NCBI GenBank assembly: GCA_030052745.1
Contig: JANBVO010000001.1
Coordinates: 1,178,001 to 1,242,000 of the forward strand
Length of the DNA: 64,000 nucleotides
Source: Pleurostoma richardsiae
Lineage: Eukaryota; Ascomycota; Sordariomycetes; Calosphaeriales; Pleurostomataceae
Direction of reading: 5' to 3'
Every line of letters starts with the position of its first letter. Positions within the stretch are counted from its first letter, which is position 1. The notes beneath the pieces are model-generated. The model ran no database searches, had not been told where the DNA came from, and was given only the letters and a program-made list of their open reading frames with translations. The position numbers were made by a program, and so were the translations under genes. Positions 45,023 through 55,917 of the stretch are shown piece after piece.

Positions 45023-45775
45023 ATGAAGTTCGTTCCCATCCTCCTTGCCATCGTGGCCACTGTAAGCGCCGCTCCCGCCGCCGAGGCGGAGGCTGAGCCT
45101 GACGGCTGGTGCAGATGGCCCGGCCAGCCCTGCTGGAAGGTCAAGCGCGTAGCCGAGGCCTTCGCCGACGCTCTCGGCGGCTCCGGCGCCGTCAAGGAGA
45201 CCCGCGAGGCCGCATTCTCTGGCGTCGAGGGCAACGCCGCACTCACCGCCAAGCGTGCCGTCGACAACCTGGCCACACACATCTCGCTCGCCCAGCGCGA
45301 CCCCGCCGCCTACTACAACGGGCTCGGCCTGTACCACTCCTTCGCTCCCGACTTCTTCGGCCCGCCACCGACCGGTCAAGGCGATGCTGACGCCGCCCCC
45401 GCCGAGAAGCGCGACGCCGCGGCCGAGCCCGATGGCTGGTGCACCTGGCCCGGGCAGCCTTGCTGGAAGAACAAGCGCGACGCCGAGGCCGAGGCCGACG
45501 GCTGGTGCAGGTGGCCCGGGCAGCCCTGCTGGAAGACCCGCCGTGCCGCCGAGGCCGTTGTCTCTACCATCGAGGGCTTTGCCAAGGAGAAGCGCGACGC
45601 CGCGGCGGAGCCGGACGGCTGGTGCAGGTGGCCTGGCCAGCCCTGCTGGAAGAATAAGCGCGACGTCGACTCCGTCGAGGCCCGATGCAACGCCGTCGAT
45701 GGAGCCTGCTCCGTCGCGAGGCGCGATCTGGAGGCCATCGAGTTCGCGGCCCGCAGCATGCTGGCCGACAACTAG
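45023..45775 (+). CDS. ppg1: Alpha-type mating pheromone precursor with four WCxWPGQPCW repeats
   Basis: The 250-residue precursor opens with a signal peptide (MKFVPILLAIVATVSAA). Four decapeptides follow: WCRWPGQPCW at 29-38, WCTWPGQPCW at 139-148, and WCRWPGQPCW at 161-170 and 200-209. This matches the WCxxxGxxCW plan of Sordariomycete alpha pheromones such as Fusarium WCTWRGQPCW. Each copy is followed by Lys/Arg pairs for a Kex2-type protease (KR at 41, 151, 212; RR at 173) and the later copies are preceded by DAAAEPDG or DAEAEADG, spacers of X-Ala/X-Pro dipeptides that STE13-type peptidases remove. Near the C-terminus, DVDSVEARCNAVDGACSVARR lies between two dibasic sites and keeps the C-X6-C spacing. 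The symbol follows the usual fungal name. It is a secreted signal sensed by the Ste2-type receptor PRE2. Confidence 0.95.
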   Translation: MKFVPILLAIVATVSAAPAAEAEAEPDGWCRWPGQPCWKVKRVAEAFADALGGSGAVKETREAAFSGVEGNAALTAKRAVDNLATHISLAQRDPAAYYNGLGLYHSFAPDFFGPPPTGQGDADAAPAEKRDAAAEPDGWCTWPGQPCWKNKRDAEAEADGWCRWPGQPCWKTRRAAEAVVSTIEGFAKEKRDAAAEPDGWCRWPGQPCWKNKRDVDSVEARCNAVDGACSVARRDLEAIEFAARSMLADN

Positions 45776-46565
45776 ACAGTAAGTGATGCTCCCCAACCCA
45801 GAGAAACGCAGAGGACATTGACGCTGACACTCGCTCCTCTAGATCATTAACACTCCATGTCCCGTGGCTTCAGGGACGCTGTCGGTTTTCCTTGGTATGA
45901 TGTCTCCAGTCCCGAATCGTCGGGGATTCCCCAGTCTCGGTTCAAGCATCCACTCTGCACGGAAGGCAACACGCGAGCTATTGCTCATCTGTTTCACTTG
46001 GGGAGCCAGTTCTGATCGCTAGCGATCAAGCCAAAGGTCTCCAACCCCCCTTTTCCAGACGCCGGCGGGAGAGATGCCGGTATTTTCATCATAGGAATGA
46101 TATCGCGGAGGGATGATGCAGCGGCATGTCGGTTCACAAGTTTCCCCGGGCTGATCTTGGTCCTCGCGGGACCGGAGAGAGCACCACAAAAACTCCATTT
46201 TGCTTCCCAACTTTTCCTGTGTGGTAGTTTAGAGGCATCGCCGTCTGCAATGGACCGAGTCAAAAAAAGCCCCATGAGTCCCATCCTTGTGACAACATCA
46301 TTGAACAGAATGTGAAAGCAAAGCCTTCGCAAAGGGTGGATGCAAATTGACCATGTGCGGTACAAACGTATGGTCATATGTATTCGCAAGTCTAAGTTCT
46401 CATACATAGTAAATGATGGGCTGCATATCTATGCTGCTGTGCCCAAATTTGATGACGCACCTGCCATGAGCTCCCCGTCTCGAAGCTCGTAGTATATACT
46501 TCCCCCTTTCCGCGACCTCCTGGCAACTTAGCATGTATAAGGCCGGGCCTACAGCAACCGTCGCC
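45776..46565. other. Convergent intergenic region
   Basis: 790 bp between the pheromone and FMP32-like 3' ends. Apart from the proposed 3'-UTR intron no feature is seen; the frames present lack recognisable content. Confidence 0.45.
45779..45842 (+). other. Probable 3'-UTR intron of the pheromone gene
   Basis: Three bases after the pheromone stop, GTAAGTG opens a 64-nt stretch with a GCTGAC branch-like site and ends CTCTAG. Spliced 3' UTRs occur in fungi; no transcript evidence is at hand. Confidence 0.45.
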
Positions 46566-47444
46566 TCACATGAACAGTCGCCAGGCACCAAGCATCAGCG
46601 CCGCGAAACCGGTGCATACCCCCATCAGCCACTGCAGGGTCTGGAATTTGACCTGCTCGAGCTGCTGCCGCAGCGCGGCAACCTCCTGCTCGATCTTGGT
46701 CTCCGTCTCCTTGATCTTGAGCTCCTGCGACACGGCCTCCTCGCGTATGCGGCCTTTCTCCAGGTTCAGGTCGAGCCGGACCGACGCCTGCGTCCGGCCG
46801 ATCTCGTCGCGCAGCCGCGACTGCAGCTTCGCGATGTCGTTGGTCAGCCGCTCGTGCGCGGCGCGCGTCGTGTTCGACTCGGTGCTGTCGGCGGACAGGA
46901 GCTCGCTGCGCAGCTTGGCGAAGTCGACCTTCTGCGTGTAGGTTGCCTTGGCGGCGTCCTCGCGGAGGACCATGGTGCGGGTGAGGTTCTGAATGCTGTG
47001 TGGCGGACGGCAAGGGTGTCAGCGGAGGGGAGAGAAAGGGAGAGAAGGTGAGCGGGTGAGATAGAGAAGGCGGCTGTACCTCTCCTCGATGACGTCGTTG
47101 AGAACCTTCATCATCGCGACTGACTGGTCCTCTGTGAACCCTTCGCTCTGCAGGCGCTGCACGAACTTGAGCGTGTCGAAGTGGTGATCTCGTTGGCGAG
47201 GAGCAGAGGCGTGGAAAGCTCTCCGGAGGCTAGATGGTTGGGCCAAGAGTAGACTTCTGCCTTCTGCCGGCCGCGCTGGCCGTCTGCAGGAGTGGAAACT
47301 ATCTCGTTGTCCCTGCCATGGCCGTCTGCTACTGCCGGAGCTGGTTGTTGCCGCCGATGCTTTGCCGAGTGAGTTTGCGAGCGGGCCGTTCCAGCTCAAC
47401 CGCGGCAGGAGGAACCTTGGTACAGACTGAGCAACGACAGCCAT
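46566..47444 (-). CDS. DUF1640 / FMP32-MCUR1-like mitochondrial coiled-coil protein
   Basis: Two exons (47444-47080 and 46995-46566, intron 46996-47079) encode 264 residues. The N-terminal 85 residues are rich in Arg and Ser, poor in acid, and end around LRRAFHASAPRQRDHH, a good mitochondrial presequence. Then comes FDTLKFVQRLQSEGFTEDQSVAMMKVLNDVIEE, the conserved start of the DUF1640 family, followed by SIQNLTRTMVLREDAA, and a long heptad-like region with RLRDEIGRTQASVRLDLNLEKGR. It ends with a single membrane helix LMGVCTGFAALMLGAW. Yeast FMP32 and animal MCUR1/CCDC90 are inner-membrane relatives linked to cytochrome oxidase assembly, proline metabolism or the calcium uniporter. The role in this fungus is inferred from family only. 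It is divergent from clathrin heavy chain. Confidence 0.9.
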
Positions 47445-48889
47445 GCTTGGTATTGCTGCAGACGCCCTAATACTTCGATATTACTGTATGTTCCACGCGG
47501 AGAGGAGGTCTAAGTTCGCTGAAGGAAGGAGGGAGAATCCTCGGGTCGTCGCCGAAACATCGACGTCTCCCTCCTCGGCACGTGGAGCCTCTCGTGGTGG
47601 GGCGGCAAAGCAGGGCAGAGCTCGGAAAAGCCAATCACGCCTTGCAGGGCCCTTTTTGGCCTGAGGCGCGAACCTCACCTGCAGGTCCCCACCACTTAAA
47701 ATCTTCTGCTGGCAGCATCGTGAGAATTTCCTTTCTCTTTTCTTCTTCATCCAAAATAACAACGCATAATCCAACATTCTCGAAACGCATATTTTCGGTA
47801 CGAGGTACCTCTCTCGGTATCCATGACCATCGAAGTTTTCGGACAGAATGGAGAACAGAATCAGCGCGCAATCTTGGGTGCGGTGCTTCTCGCCATTCGT
47901 GGCTGTGGGAAGGGCCGCAATGATTGATCGTACATGCTACTACAACGCCAGCGAAGCACTCATGCTTTCAAGCGTCGACGGCACATCATCTCTTACGCGT
48001 CCTATTCTAGCAGGTGGACGTCCTCCAGCTTATGTGTGAACCCAATGCTTCCAGTACACATGATGAACTGAGACCTCGAATGTCGATGTCGACGTAGTAT
48101 GGGCTACCTATGTCCCCAGGCAGCCCAGGACAGTAGATGAAGACAGGTTGATTGCCAGGTGCAGAGGGAAATGGCAATAGTTCAATATTCTAGTGCCGCC
48201 AACGTTGGTCTGCGCCGTCATCGCTCATCATGTTGCTTCAGTACAACACTGACGCTCAGTATCTACTCAGATCTGCGCGCTGATGTGCCTTACATAAGAC
48301 ACCTCTGAGCCATCTTAGGTACTAGAAACGCTATTCCTATTTCGGTTTCAGCCACGTGCATGGTCCCGTGAGTCGGCAACAGGTGCGCGCTGTAAGCACC
48401 TGTGATTGGCTGGCCGTAGCTCTTAGGCGACAAGGGGTGACATACCAAGGTACGTACTGCTGCGTCGCGACCGGGAAGCTTGGACGTACGGCACCTCACC
48501 TGAAGGGAACAGGTAAACCTCAAAAAAGTAATCGCCCAACCTGCTTCCTCCAAACACTCCACGCATCCTCCCCATCAACCACATTCACTTCTCCCGCCGA
48601 TTGCCATCGCCGGGGAGGGAAACACTCTTCCGTCAGCACGAAACCACCTTCTTCTTATCTGATCCTGATCGTCTCTCCTTCCTGCACTTTCCGACAGCCA
48701 GCCGTGCCCCTTCGATTGTCCCCCTTTCTCACCTATCGTGGCAGCAGCGGCTGACCATCGCCTCCTTCCATTGTCCGATCGCGAAACAAATTCTCGGTGC
48801 CGGTGCCTCTAACGGCCACGCTGTTTTGTCTGTGACAAGCTGCTCCTTGCCCTTGGCTTGCCTCGCGCACCGCAGCGCAGATTGTCAAC
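47445..48889. other. 1.45-kb divergent promoter region
   Basis: Between the FMP32-like and clathrin genes. Pyrimidine-rich sequence (about 48540-48720) leads to the clathrin start and is probably its 5' leader. No gene, RNA or repeat is supported. Confidence 0.45.
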
Positions 48890-51800
48890 ATGGCGCCGCT
48901 GCCCATCAAGTTTACGGAGCTCCTGCAGCTCACTGCTGCCGGCGTCGATACCAGCGCGATTGGCTTCAACTCGTGTGTACGTGGCACTCTCATCCCGTCT
49001 TACGTCCCCTAGGCTTCTATTTCGCTGACTGCCTCTTCTTGCAGACGTTAGAGTCAGATAGCCACATCTGCATCCGGGAAAAGCGGAACGACGCTGCCCA
49101 GCCCGAAGTCGTTATCGTCGACCTTAAGAATGGCAACACTGTTACCAGACGACCCATCAAGGCCGACAGTGCTATAATGCACTGGACGCGCAACGTCATT
49201 GCTCTCAAGGCGCAGTCCCGGACACTCCAAATCTTCGATCTCGACGCCAAGGCCAAGCTCAAGTCAATAACTCTGAACGAAGACGTCGTCTTCTGGAAGT
49301 GGATCAGCGAGACTTCCCTTGGCTTGGTGACGGAGACCGCCGTCTACCATTGGGACGTTTTCGATCCTAATCAGGCTGCGCCTGTCGAGGTTTTCAAGCG
49401 CAATCCTAATCTTGCGGTAATTGCCCTTGCTATCTACGCCTGCCATCATAGGGGCTATGCTAATGCGCCTTTTTAGGGTTGCCAAATCATCAATTACCGC
49501 GTCAATGTCGATGCCAAATGGATGGTGGTCGTCGGCATCAAGCAAGAGCAGGGCCGTGTCGTCGGACAGTTGCAGCTATATTCGAAGGATCGGGGTATCA
49601 GCCAGGCCATTGAGGGCCATGCTGCTGCATTCGGCACACTGCGGTTGGAGGGCGCACCCCAGGATACGAAGCTGTTCGCGTTCGCCGTCCGAACAGTTAC
49701 CGGAGCAGCCAAGTTGCACATCGTCGAGGTTGACCACCCAGAGACGAATCCCGCATTCGCGAAGAAGGCGGTGGATGTCTTCTTCCCAGCGGAAGCTGTC
49801 AACGACTTCCCGGTCGCGATGCAGGTGTCCCAGAAGTACGGCGTCATCTACCTCGTCACCAAATACGGCTTCATCCACCTTTACGACCTCGAGACCGGCG
49901 TCTGCATATTCATGAACAGAATCTCCAGCGAAACCATCTTCACGACCTGTGCAGACACTGACTCGACCGGTATCGTCGGTATCAACCGCAAGGGCCAGGT
50001 TCTGTTCGTTACCGTCGATGACACGAACGTCATCCAATACCTGCTGCAGAATCCGGCCAATACGGAGCTGGCTATTAAGATGGCGTCCCGAGCTGGTCTC
50101 CCTGGTGCTGATGAACTGTACAGCAGACAGTTCCAGCAGCTGTTCAATGCCGGCAACTACCTCGAGGCGGCAAAGATTGCGGCAAGCTCCCCACGTGGTT
50201 TCCTCCGGACTCCCGGTACCATTGAGAAGTTTAAGCGTCTTCCTCAGCAGCCCGGTCAGATGTCTTTTATCCTGCAGTACTTTGGAATGCTACTTGATAA
50301 GGGCACTCTGAACAAGCACGAGACTCTAGAGCTAGCGCAGCCGGTTCTTGCCCAGAACCGAAAGCAGCTTCTGGAGAAGTGGCTGAAGGAGAACAAGCTC
50401 GACTGCTCCGAGCAGCTTGGCGACATGGTCCGGCCTCACGACGTCACTATGGCCCTGAGCATCTACCTCAAGGCCAATGTCCCCCACAAGGTTGTTGCTG
50501 GCCTGGCCGAGACGGGCCAATTTGATAAGATCTTGCCGTATGTGACGCAGACTGGCTACCAACCGGACTGGATCACGCTCCTGCAGCACCTTATCCGGAG
50601 CAATCCGGAGAAGGGCACAGAGCTTGCTACCACTCTCGCCAACCACCCCGGTGGCTCCCTTGTTGACCTCGAGCGGGTTGTGGATATTTTCCAGTCACAG
50701 GGCATGATTCAGCAGGCAACCGCGTTCCTGTTGGATGCGCTCAAAGACAATAAGCCTGAGCAGGGTCATCTGCAGACACGTCTTCTGGAGATGAACCTCG
50801 TGAACGCGCCTCAGGTCGCCGATGCCATCCTGGGCAACGAGATGTTCTCGCATTTCGACAAAGCCCGGATTGCATCCCTTTGCGAGCAGGCAGGGCTATA
50901 CCAGAAGGCACTCGAGCTTTATGAGGATCCGGCTGCCGTGAAGCGAGTCATCGTCAACATTGCCGGCACGCCCAACTTCAACTCGGATTGGCTCGTCAAT
51001 TACTTCGGAAAGCTGTCCGTTGAGCAGAGCCTGGACTGCCTGGATGCGATGATGAAGACCAACATCCGGCAGAACCTCCAGTCTGTTGTTCAGATCGCCA
51101 CCAAGTACTCTGATCTCCTTGGACCGACCAGGCTTATCGAGCTCTTCCAGAAGTACAAGACTTCCGAGGGTCTGTTCTACTACCTTGGCAGTATCGTTAA
51201 TCTGTCCGAGGACCCCGACGTGCACTTCAAGTACATCGAAGCTGCCACCAAGATGGGTCAGTTCAACGAAGTGGAACGTATCTGCCGCGACAGCAACTAC
51301 TACAACCCGGAGAAGGTAAAGAACTTCCTGAAAGAAGCAAATCTGGCGGAGCAGCTGCCTTTGATTATTGTCTGCGATCGGTTCAACTTCGTCCATGACC
51401 TCGTGCTTTACCTTTACCAGCACCAGCAATTCAAGTCCATCGAGGTTTATGTTCAGCGTGTCAATCCGTCCCGGACCCCCCAGGTCATTGGCGGCCTACT
51501 TGATGTGGACTGCGATGAAAATGTCATCAAGGGTCTTCTTGCCACTGTGGACGCCGCAGCGATTCCTATCGACGAGCTCGTCTCTGAAGTTGAGACGCGC
51601 AACCGCCTGAAGCTGCTTCTGCCCTTCCTCGAGGCGACTCTGGCAGCTGGAAACCAGCAACAAGCTGTTTACAACGCCCTAGCGAAGATTTACATCGACT
51701 CTAACAACAACCCCGAGAAGTTCCTGAAGGAGAATGACCAGTATGACACCCTCGTCGTCGGTAAATACTGCGAGAAGCGTGACCCCAACCTTGCATACAT

Positions 51801-54121
51801 TGCATACCGCAAGGGTCAGAACGACCTGGAACTTGTCAACATCACCAATGAGAACTCCATGTACAAGGCTCAGGCACGCTACCTGCTAGAGCGGGCTGAT
51901 CGTGAGCTTTGGATGTTCGTTCTTAGCGAGAACAACATCCATCGCCGCTCCGTCGTCGACCAGGTCATCTCGACTGCGGTTCCAGAGTCGACAGATCCTG
52001 CTAAGGTCTCTGAAGCGGTCGCCTGCTTCCTCAAGGCTGATCTTCCAGCGGAGCTTATTGAGCTGCTTGAGAAGATTGTCCTCGAGCCGTCTCCCTTCAG
52101 TGACAACCAGAACCTGCAAAATTTGCTGATGTACACTGCTGCCAAGGCAGACAAGGGCAAGGTGATGGACTACATCCACACCTTGGATGGCTTCGACGCC
52201 GAAGAAATCTCCAATGTCTGCATTGAGGTCGGCCTCTATGAGGAAGCGTTTGAGATCTTCAAGAAGATTGGGGACAAGACAAGCGCAGTCAATGTCCTCA
52301 TTGAGCACATTGTCAGCATTGATCGCGCTCAGGCATATGCTGAGGATGTCGACCTCCCTGAGGTTTGGAGCAAGGTTGCCAAGGCTCAGCTGGATGGTCT
52401 TCGAGTTAGTGATGCTATTGACTCCTACATCAAGGCCGACGATCCCAAGAACTACGAGGAAGTTATCGACATCGCAACCCACGCCGGCAAGAATGAAGAG
52501 CTCGTCAAATATCTGCGCATGGCACGCAAGACTCTCCGTGAGCCCGCGATTGATACTGCTCTCGCTTTCTGCTACGCTCGCCTCGATCAGCTCGGCGAGC
52601 TCGAAGATTTCCTACGCGGCCCCAACGTAGCGAACATCGAGGAGTCTGGCGACAAGGCTTACTCTGAGGGTCTCTTCCAGGCCGCCAAGATCTTCTATGG
52701 TAGCATCTCGAACTGGGCAAAGCTTGCCACCACCCTCGTCCACCTTGAGGACTACCAGGCCGCTGTCGACTGCGCTCGCAAGGCCAACAACATCAAGGTC
52801 TGGAAAGAGGTCCATGAGGCGTGCGTGGACAAGAAGGAGTTCCGTCTCGCTCAAATTTGCGGCTTGAACCTTATCGTCGATGCGGAGCAGCTCCAGACTC
52901 TGGTCAAGCAGTATGAGCGTAACGGCTACTTTGATGAGCTCATCAGCCTCTTGGAGCAGGGCCTAGGCCTTGAGCGTGCCCACATGGGCATGTTCACTGA
53001 GCTGGGCATTGCTCTCTCCAAGTACCACCCGGAGCGACTCATGGAGCACCTCAAGCTTTTCTGGAGCAGAATGAACCTGCCAAAGATGATCCGCGCTTGC
53101 GAGGAAGCCAACCTGTGGCCTGAGTTGGTGTTCTGCTACTACCACTATGATGAGTTCGACAACGCTGCACTGGCTGTCATGGAGCGCCCCGAGAACTCAT
53201 GGGAGCACCAGCAGTTCAAGGAGATTGTCGTTAAGGTCGCCAACCTCGAGATCTACTACAAGGCCATCAACTTCTACCTTGAGCAGCATCCTTCGCTCCT
53301 AACCGACCTGCTTCAGGCGCTGACTCCTCGTATCGACGTTAACCGTGTGGTCCGCATGTTCCAGAAGTCGGACAACCTGCCTCTGATCAAGCCTTTCCTC
53401 CTCAACGTTCAGCCACAGAACAAGCGCACCGTCAACGATGCTATCAACGACCTGCTTATTGAGGAGGAAGATTACAAGACGCTTCGCGACTCGGTCGAGA
53501 ACTACGACAACTATGAGCCTGTCGAACTCGCATCCCGCCTCGAGAAGCACGACCTTGTCTTCTTCCGGCAGATCGCGGCGAACATCTACCGGAAGAACAA
53601 GAGATGGGAGAAGTCGATCGCTCTTTCCAAGCAAGACAAGCTCTGGAAGGATGCTATCGAGACCGCTGCCATCTCAGGGAAGACCGATGTCGTTGAGGAT
53701 CTCCTCCGATACGTAAGTTCAATTTTCCCGGCGCTCTTATCCCAGTGCACCTCTAACTTCGTGATAGTTTGTCGATATTGGTAACCGGGAATGCTACGTC
53801 GGCATGCTCTATGCTTGCTACGATCTGATCCGGCCTGATCTTATTCTTGAGATGTCATGGCGCCATGGCCTGAACGACTTCACCATGCCTTACATGATCA
53901 ACTTCCTCTGCCAGCAGACCAAGGAGCTTGCGACCCTGAAGGCCGACAATGAGGCCCGTAAGGCCAAGGAAAAGGAGCAGGAGAAGGTCGAGGATAATAC
54001 TCCTATCCTTGGGGCCAACCGCCTTATGATCACTGCCGGTCCTGCTAACACCGGTCGCGCCGCCTCACCTGCCTTTGCGCCGAATGGATTCGCGCCTCAG
54101 CCTACCGGTTTCGGCTACTAG
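48890..54121 (+). CDS. chc1: Clathrin heavy chain
   Basis: Four exons (48890-48976, 49045-49416, 49477-53712, 53768-54121) give 1682 residues, the normal fungal length. The N-terminal beta-propeller starts MAPLPIKFTELLQLTAAGVD and continues across two introns with IGFNSCTLESDSHICIRE; the linker and then the seven heavy-chain repeats of the leg follow (from about residue 530), with the trimerisation region LYACYDLIRPDLILEMSWRH near the end. The C-terminus is Gly/Pro/Ala/Gln-rich (FAPNGFAPQPTGFGY). Clathrin triskelia coat vesicles at the trans-Golgi and plasma membrane; in yeast they also keep the pheromone-processing proteases in the Golgi. The stop TAG at 54119-54121 is followed by an open frame in the same register for 89 codons, treated as a finding. 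Confidence 0.97.
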
Positions 54122-54832
54122 AAGCCCGTTGCGGTTGGCGTAGTTGATGGCACGCATTACTACTTCCCCGTCGGGCAGCAGCCGCAACCTAGCGCGGCAG
54201 GCCTTTTCCAGCATGCTCCTGGGGGTGGAATAGGCGCAGCTGGCAGTACGTTGACTCCCACAGCACCTCCTTGGTGCAACATGCCTTTGGCCGTTCCTCC
54301 CGGTGCTGCTTCCCCCGTTCCGGCTCCGCTTTCGGGGGTTCCACCGTCAGGCCACACCGTCTTCACTCATCTTATCTCTCCGGATTATTGAGAGGGATCT
54401 GGTGAACTTCAGATGATGGTGTATTCAGGGCGTGCTTGTTCACCCACATATAATGGCTCTTTGGCAGGTTGGGGTCCCTGTTTGGAGGAATATCATGTAT
54501 CATAGTACTACGTCACGGCCAGTTGCTTTTTCTGCAGTCACTTTGAGAAGATAAGTTGTCGTTTATATGGACCTATTCAATACACTGCTATGCTCCAGAT
54601 ACTCATTCTCCCTGGTTGCGAGGGTTAGCTTACCTGCAACGGTCCACTATTACCAGTGAGGCTCGAGGACGGGCCTAGCTGTAGAACTAGACTTCACATC
54701 TTCTCCAGTTGATTCAGGGTTGTCTCTGTTTCTCGACTCAAATGTGTATCCGACTGGATGTTGAAACAAATCGGTACGGAGCACTGTACACATTCCCTTG
54801 CCCCTGTGCTACACTTGAGTCCCGCATTAAAC
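54122..54832. other. 3' region of clathrin gene with in-frame open extension
   Basis: Bases 54122-54391 stay open in the clathrin reading frame after its stop and end at TGA (54389-54391); the coded text is rich in Pro, Gly, Ala and Gln. The remainder to the GH131 stop holds only ordinary 3' sequence. Confidence 0.5.
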
Positions 54833-55917
54833 TCAGAGGGAGATGCACCCGTTCGTGCTATCCTCCACAAACAGCCCGCCATAGATCTGACCCTCCTTGA
54901 TCCCGCTCTCCTGGTAGCCCGAGTTGACGACGTCAGACGTCCCGGTCGGTTTCTTCAACATGCCGATCTGAAACTGACCCCCGCCCGAGAGGTCCGCCGA
55001 GAGGGCGCCGGTCACGGCTGCGAGTGGCGCGTCGCCCTTCGAGTAGTAGATCCGGACGGTGCTGCAGGCGAAGAGGTGGAGAAGGTCAGTAGGTGGTGGA
55101 GGGATAGTCAGGCGGGGATAGGAACTCACTTCTTGTCCAGGTCGAGCGTGGCGGCGAAGTTCTGCCACTCCGTCGCGTCGATCGGCGTCGACCACAGCTG
55201 CTTCATACCGCGGTCGAAGATCTTGAAGTTGCTCCGCGGCAGGCCCGTCTGGCCGAGGATGGTGCCGGCCTCGAACATGATCTGGTCGGCGGAGTAGTCC
55301 GAAGCCTCGTGCCAGACATTCTGTTGTTCGTAACCACTCGGCGTCAGTCGCCACTGAGCTTTCTTCTCACCTGTCTTTTCATTTGTCTCCCACTGCTGGT
55401 GCAACGCAAAGAAGGCGAGGGGGAAAGAGACGAAGGTACGGACCAGGTACTCGTGGCTCAGATTCATCGGCCTCGCCGCGTCCTGCCTGACGCTCCAGTG
55501 CAGTGTCTTGACGCCCACGTACCCGGGGCTGCCGGTGTTGGGATCACCATTGAACTGCAGCCCAGCTCGGCGGAACCCGCGCTGGCTCTGGAAGATGCTC
55601 TTGTCGGAGAGGGTCACCTCGACCGGCTTGAATCCCCCGGCGCTGCCGTCCGCGGCGGCGTTGTCGAACCGGCTGCTGGGCACGCTGGGAAAGAGCAGGA
55701 TGTCGCTCCACTCCAGGCCGGCGCCCTTTACGTAGTCGGGCCCGAAGGGCGAGCCGGCGCCGGAGGCGTCGAAGTCGGTCAGGGATAGGGAGGAAGGGAC
55801 GCGGCCGTCGAAGATGATGGGGCAAGATATGTTGGCTGGGGAGGAGACGAGGGGGTGGCCAGTAGTGGTGCTTGCTGCTAGCAGGGCCAGGAAGACCGTA
55901 CAGGAATAGGAGCGCAT
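54833..55917 (-). CDS. Secreted GH131 beta-glucanase
   Basis: Three exons (55917-55444, 55320-55130, 55061-54833) give 297 residues starting MRSYSCTVFLALLAASTTTG, a clear signal peptide. The first intron (55321-55443, 123 nt) is a multiple of three without stops and was called because removing it joins SHEYL to NVWHEASDYSADQ, as in GH131 proteins. Family blocks: CPIIFDGRVP, LHWSVR, DQIMFEAGTILGQTGLPRS, FKIFDR, WQNFAATLDLDKNTVRIYYSKGDAP, GGGQFQIGMLKKPTGTSDVVN and IYGGLFVEDS. GH131 enzymes act on beta-1,3-, beta-1,6- and beta-1,4-glucans with broad specificity and are found in wood-decay and plant-associated fungi and in host infection. No carbohydrate-binding module is attached. Extracellular. 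Confidence 0.93.
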
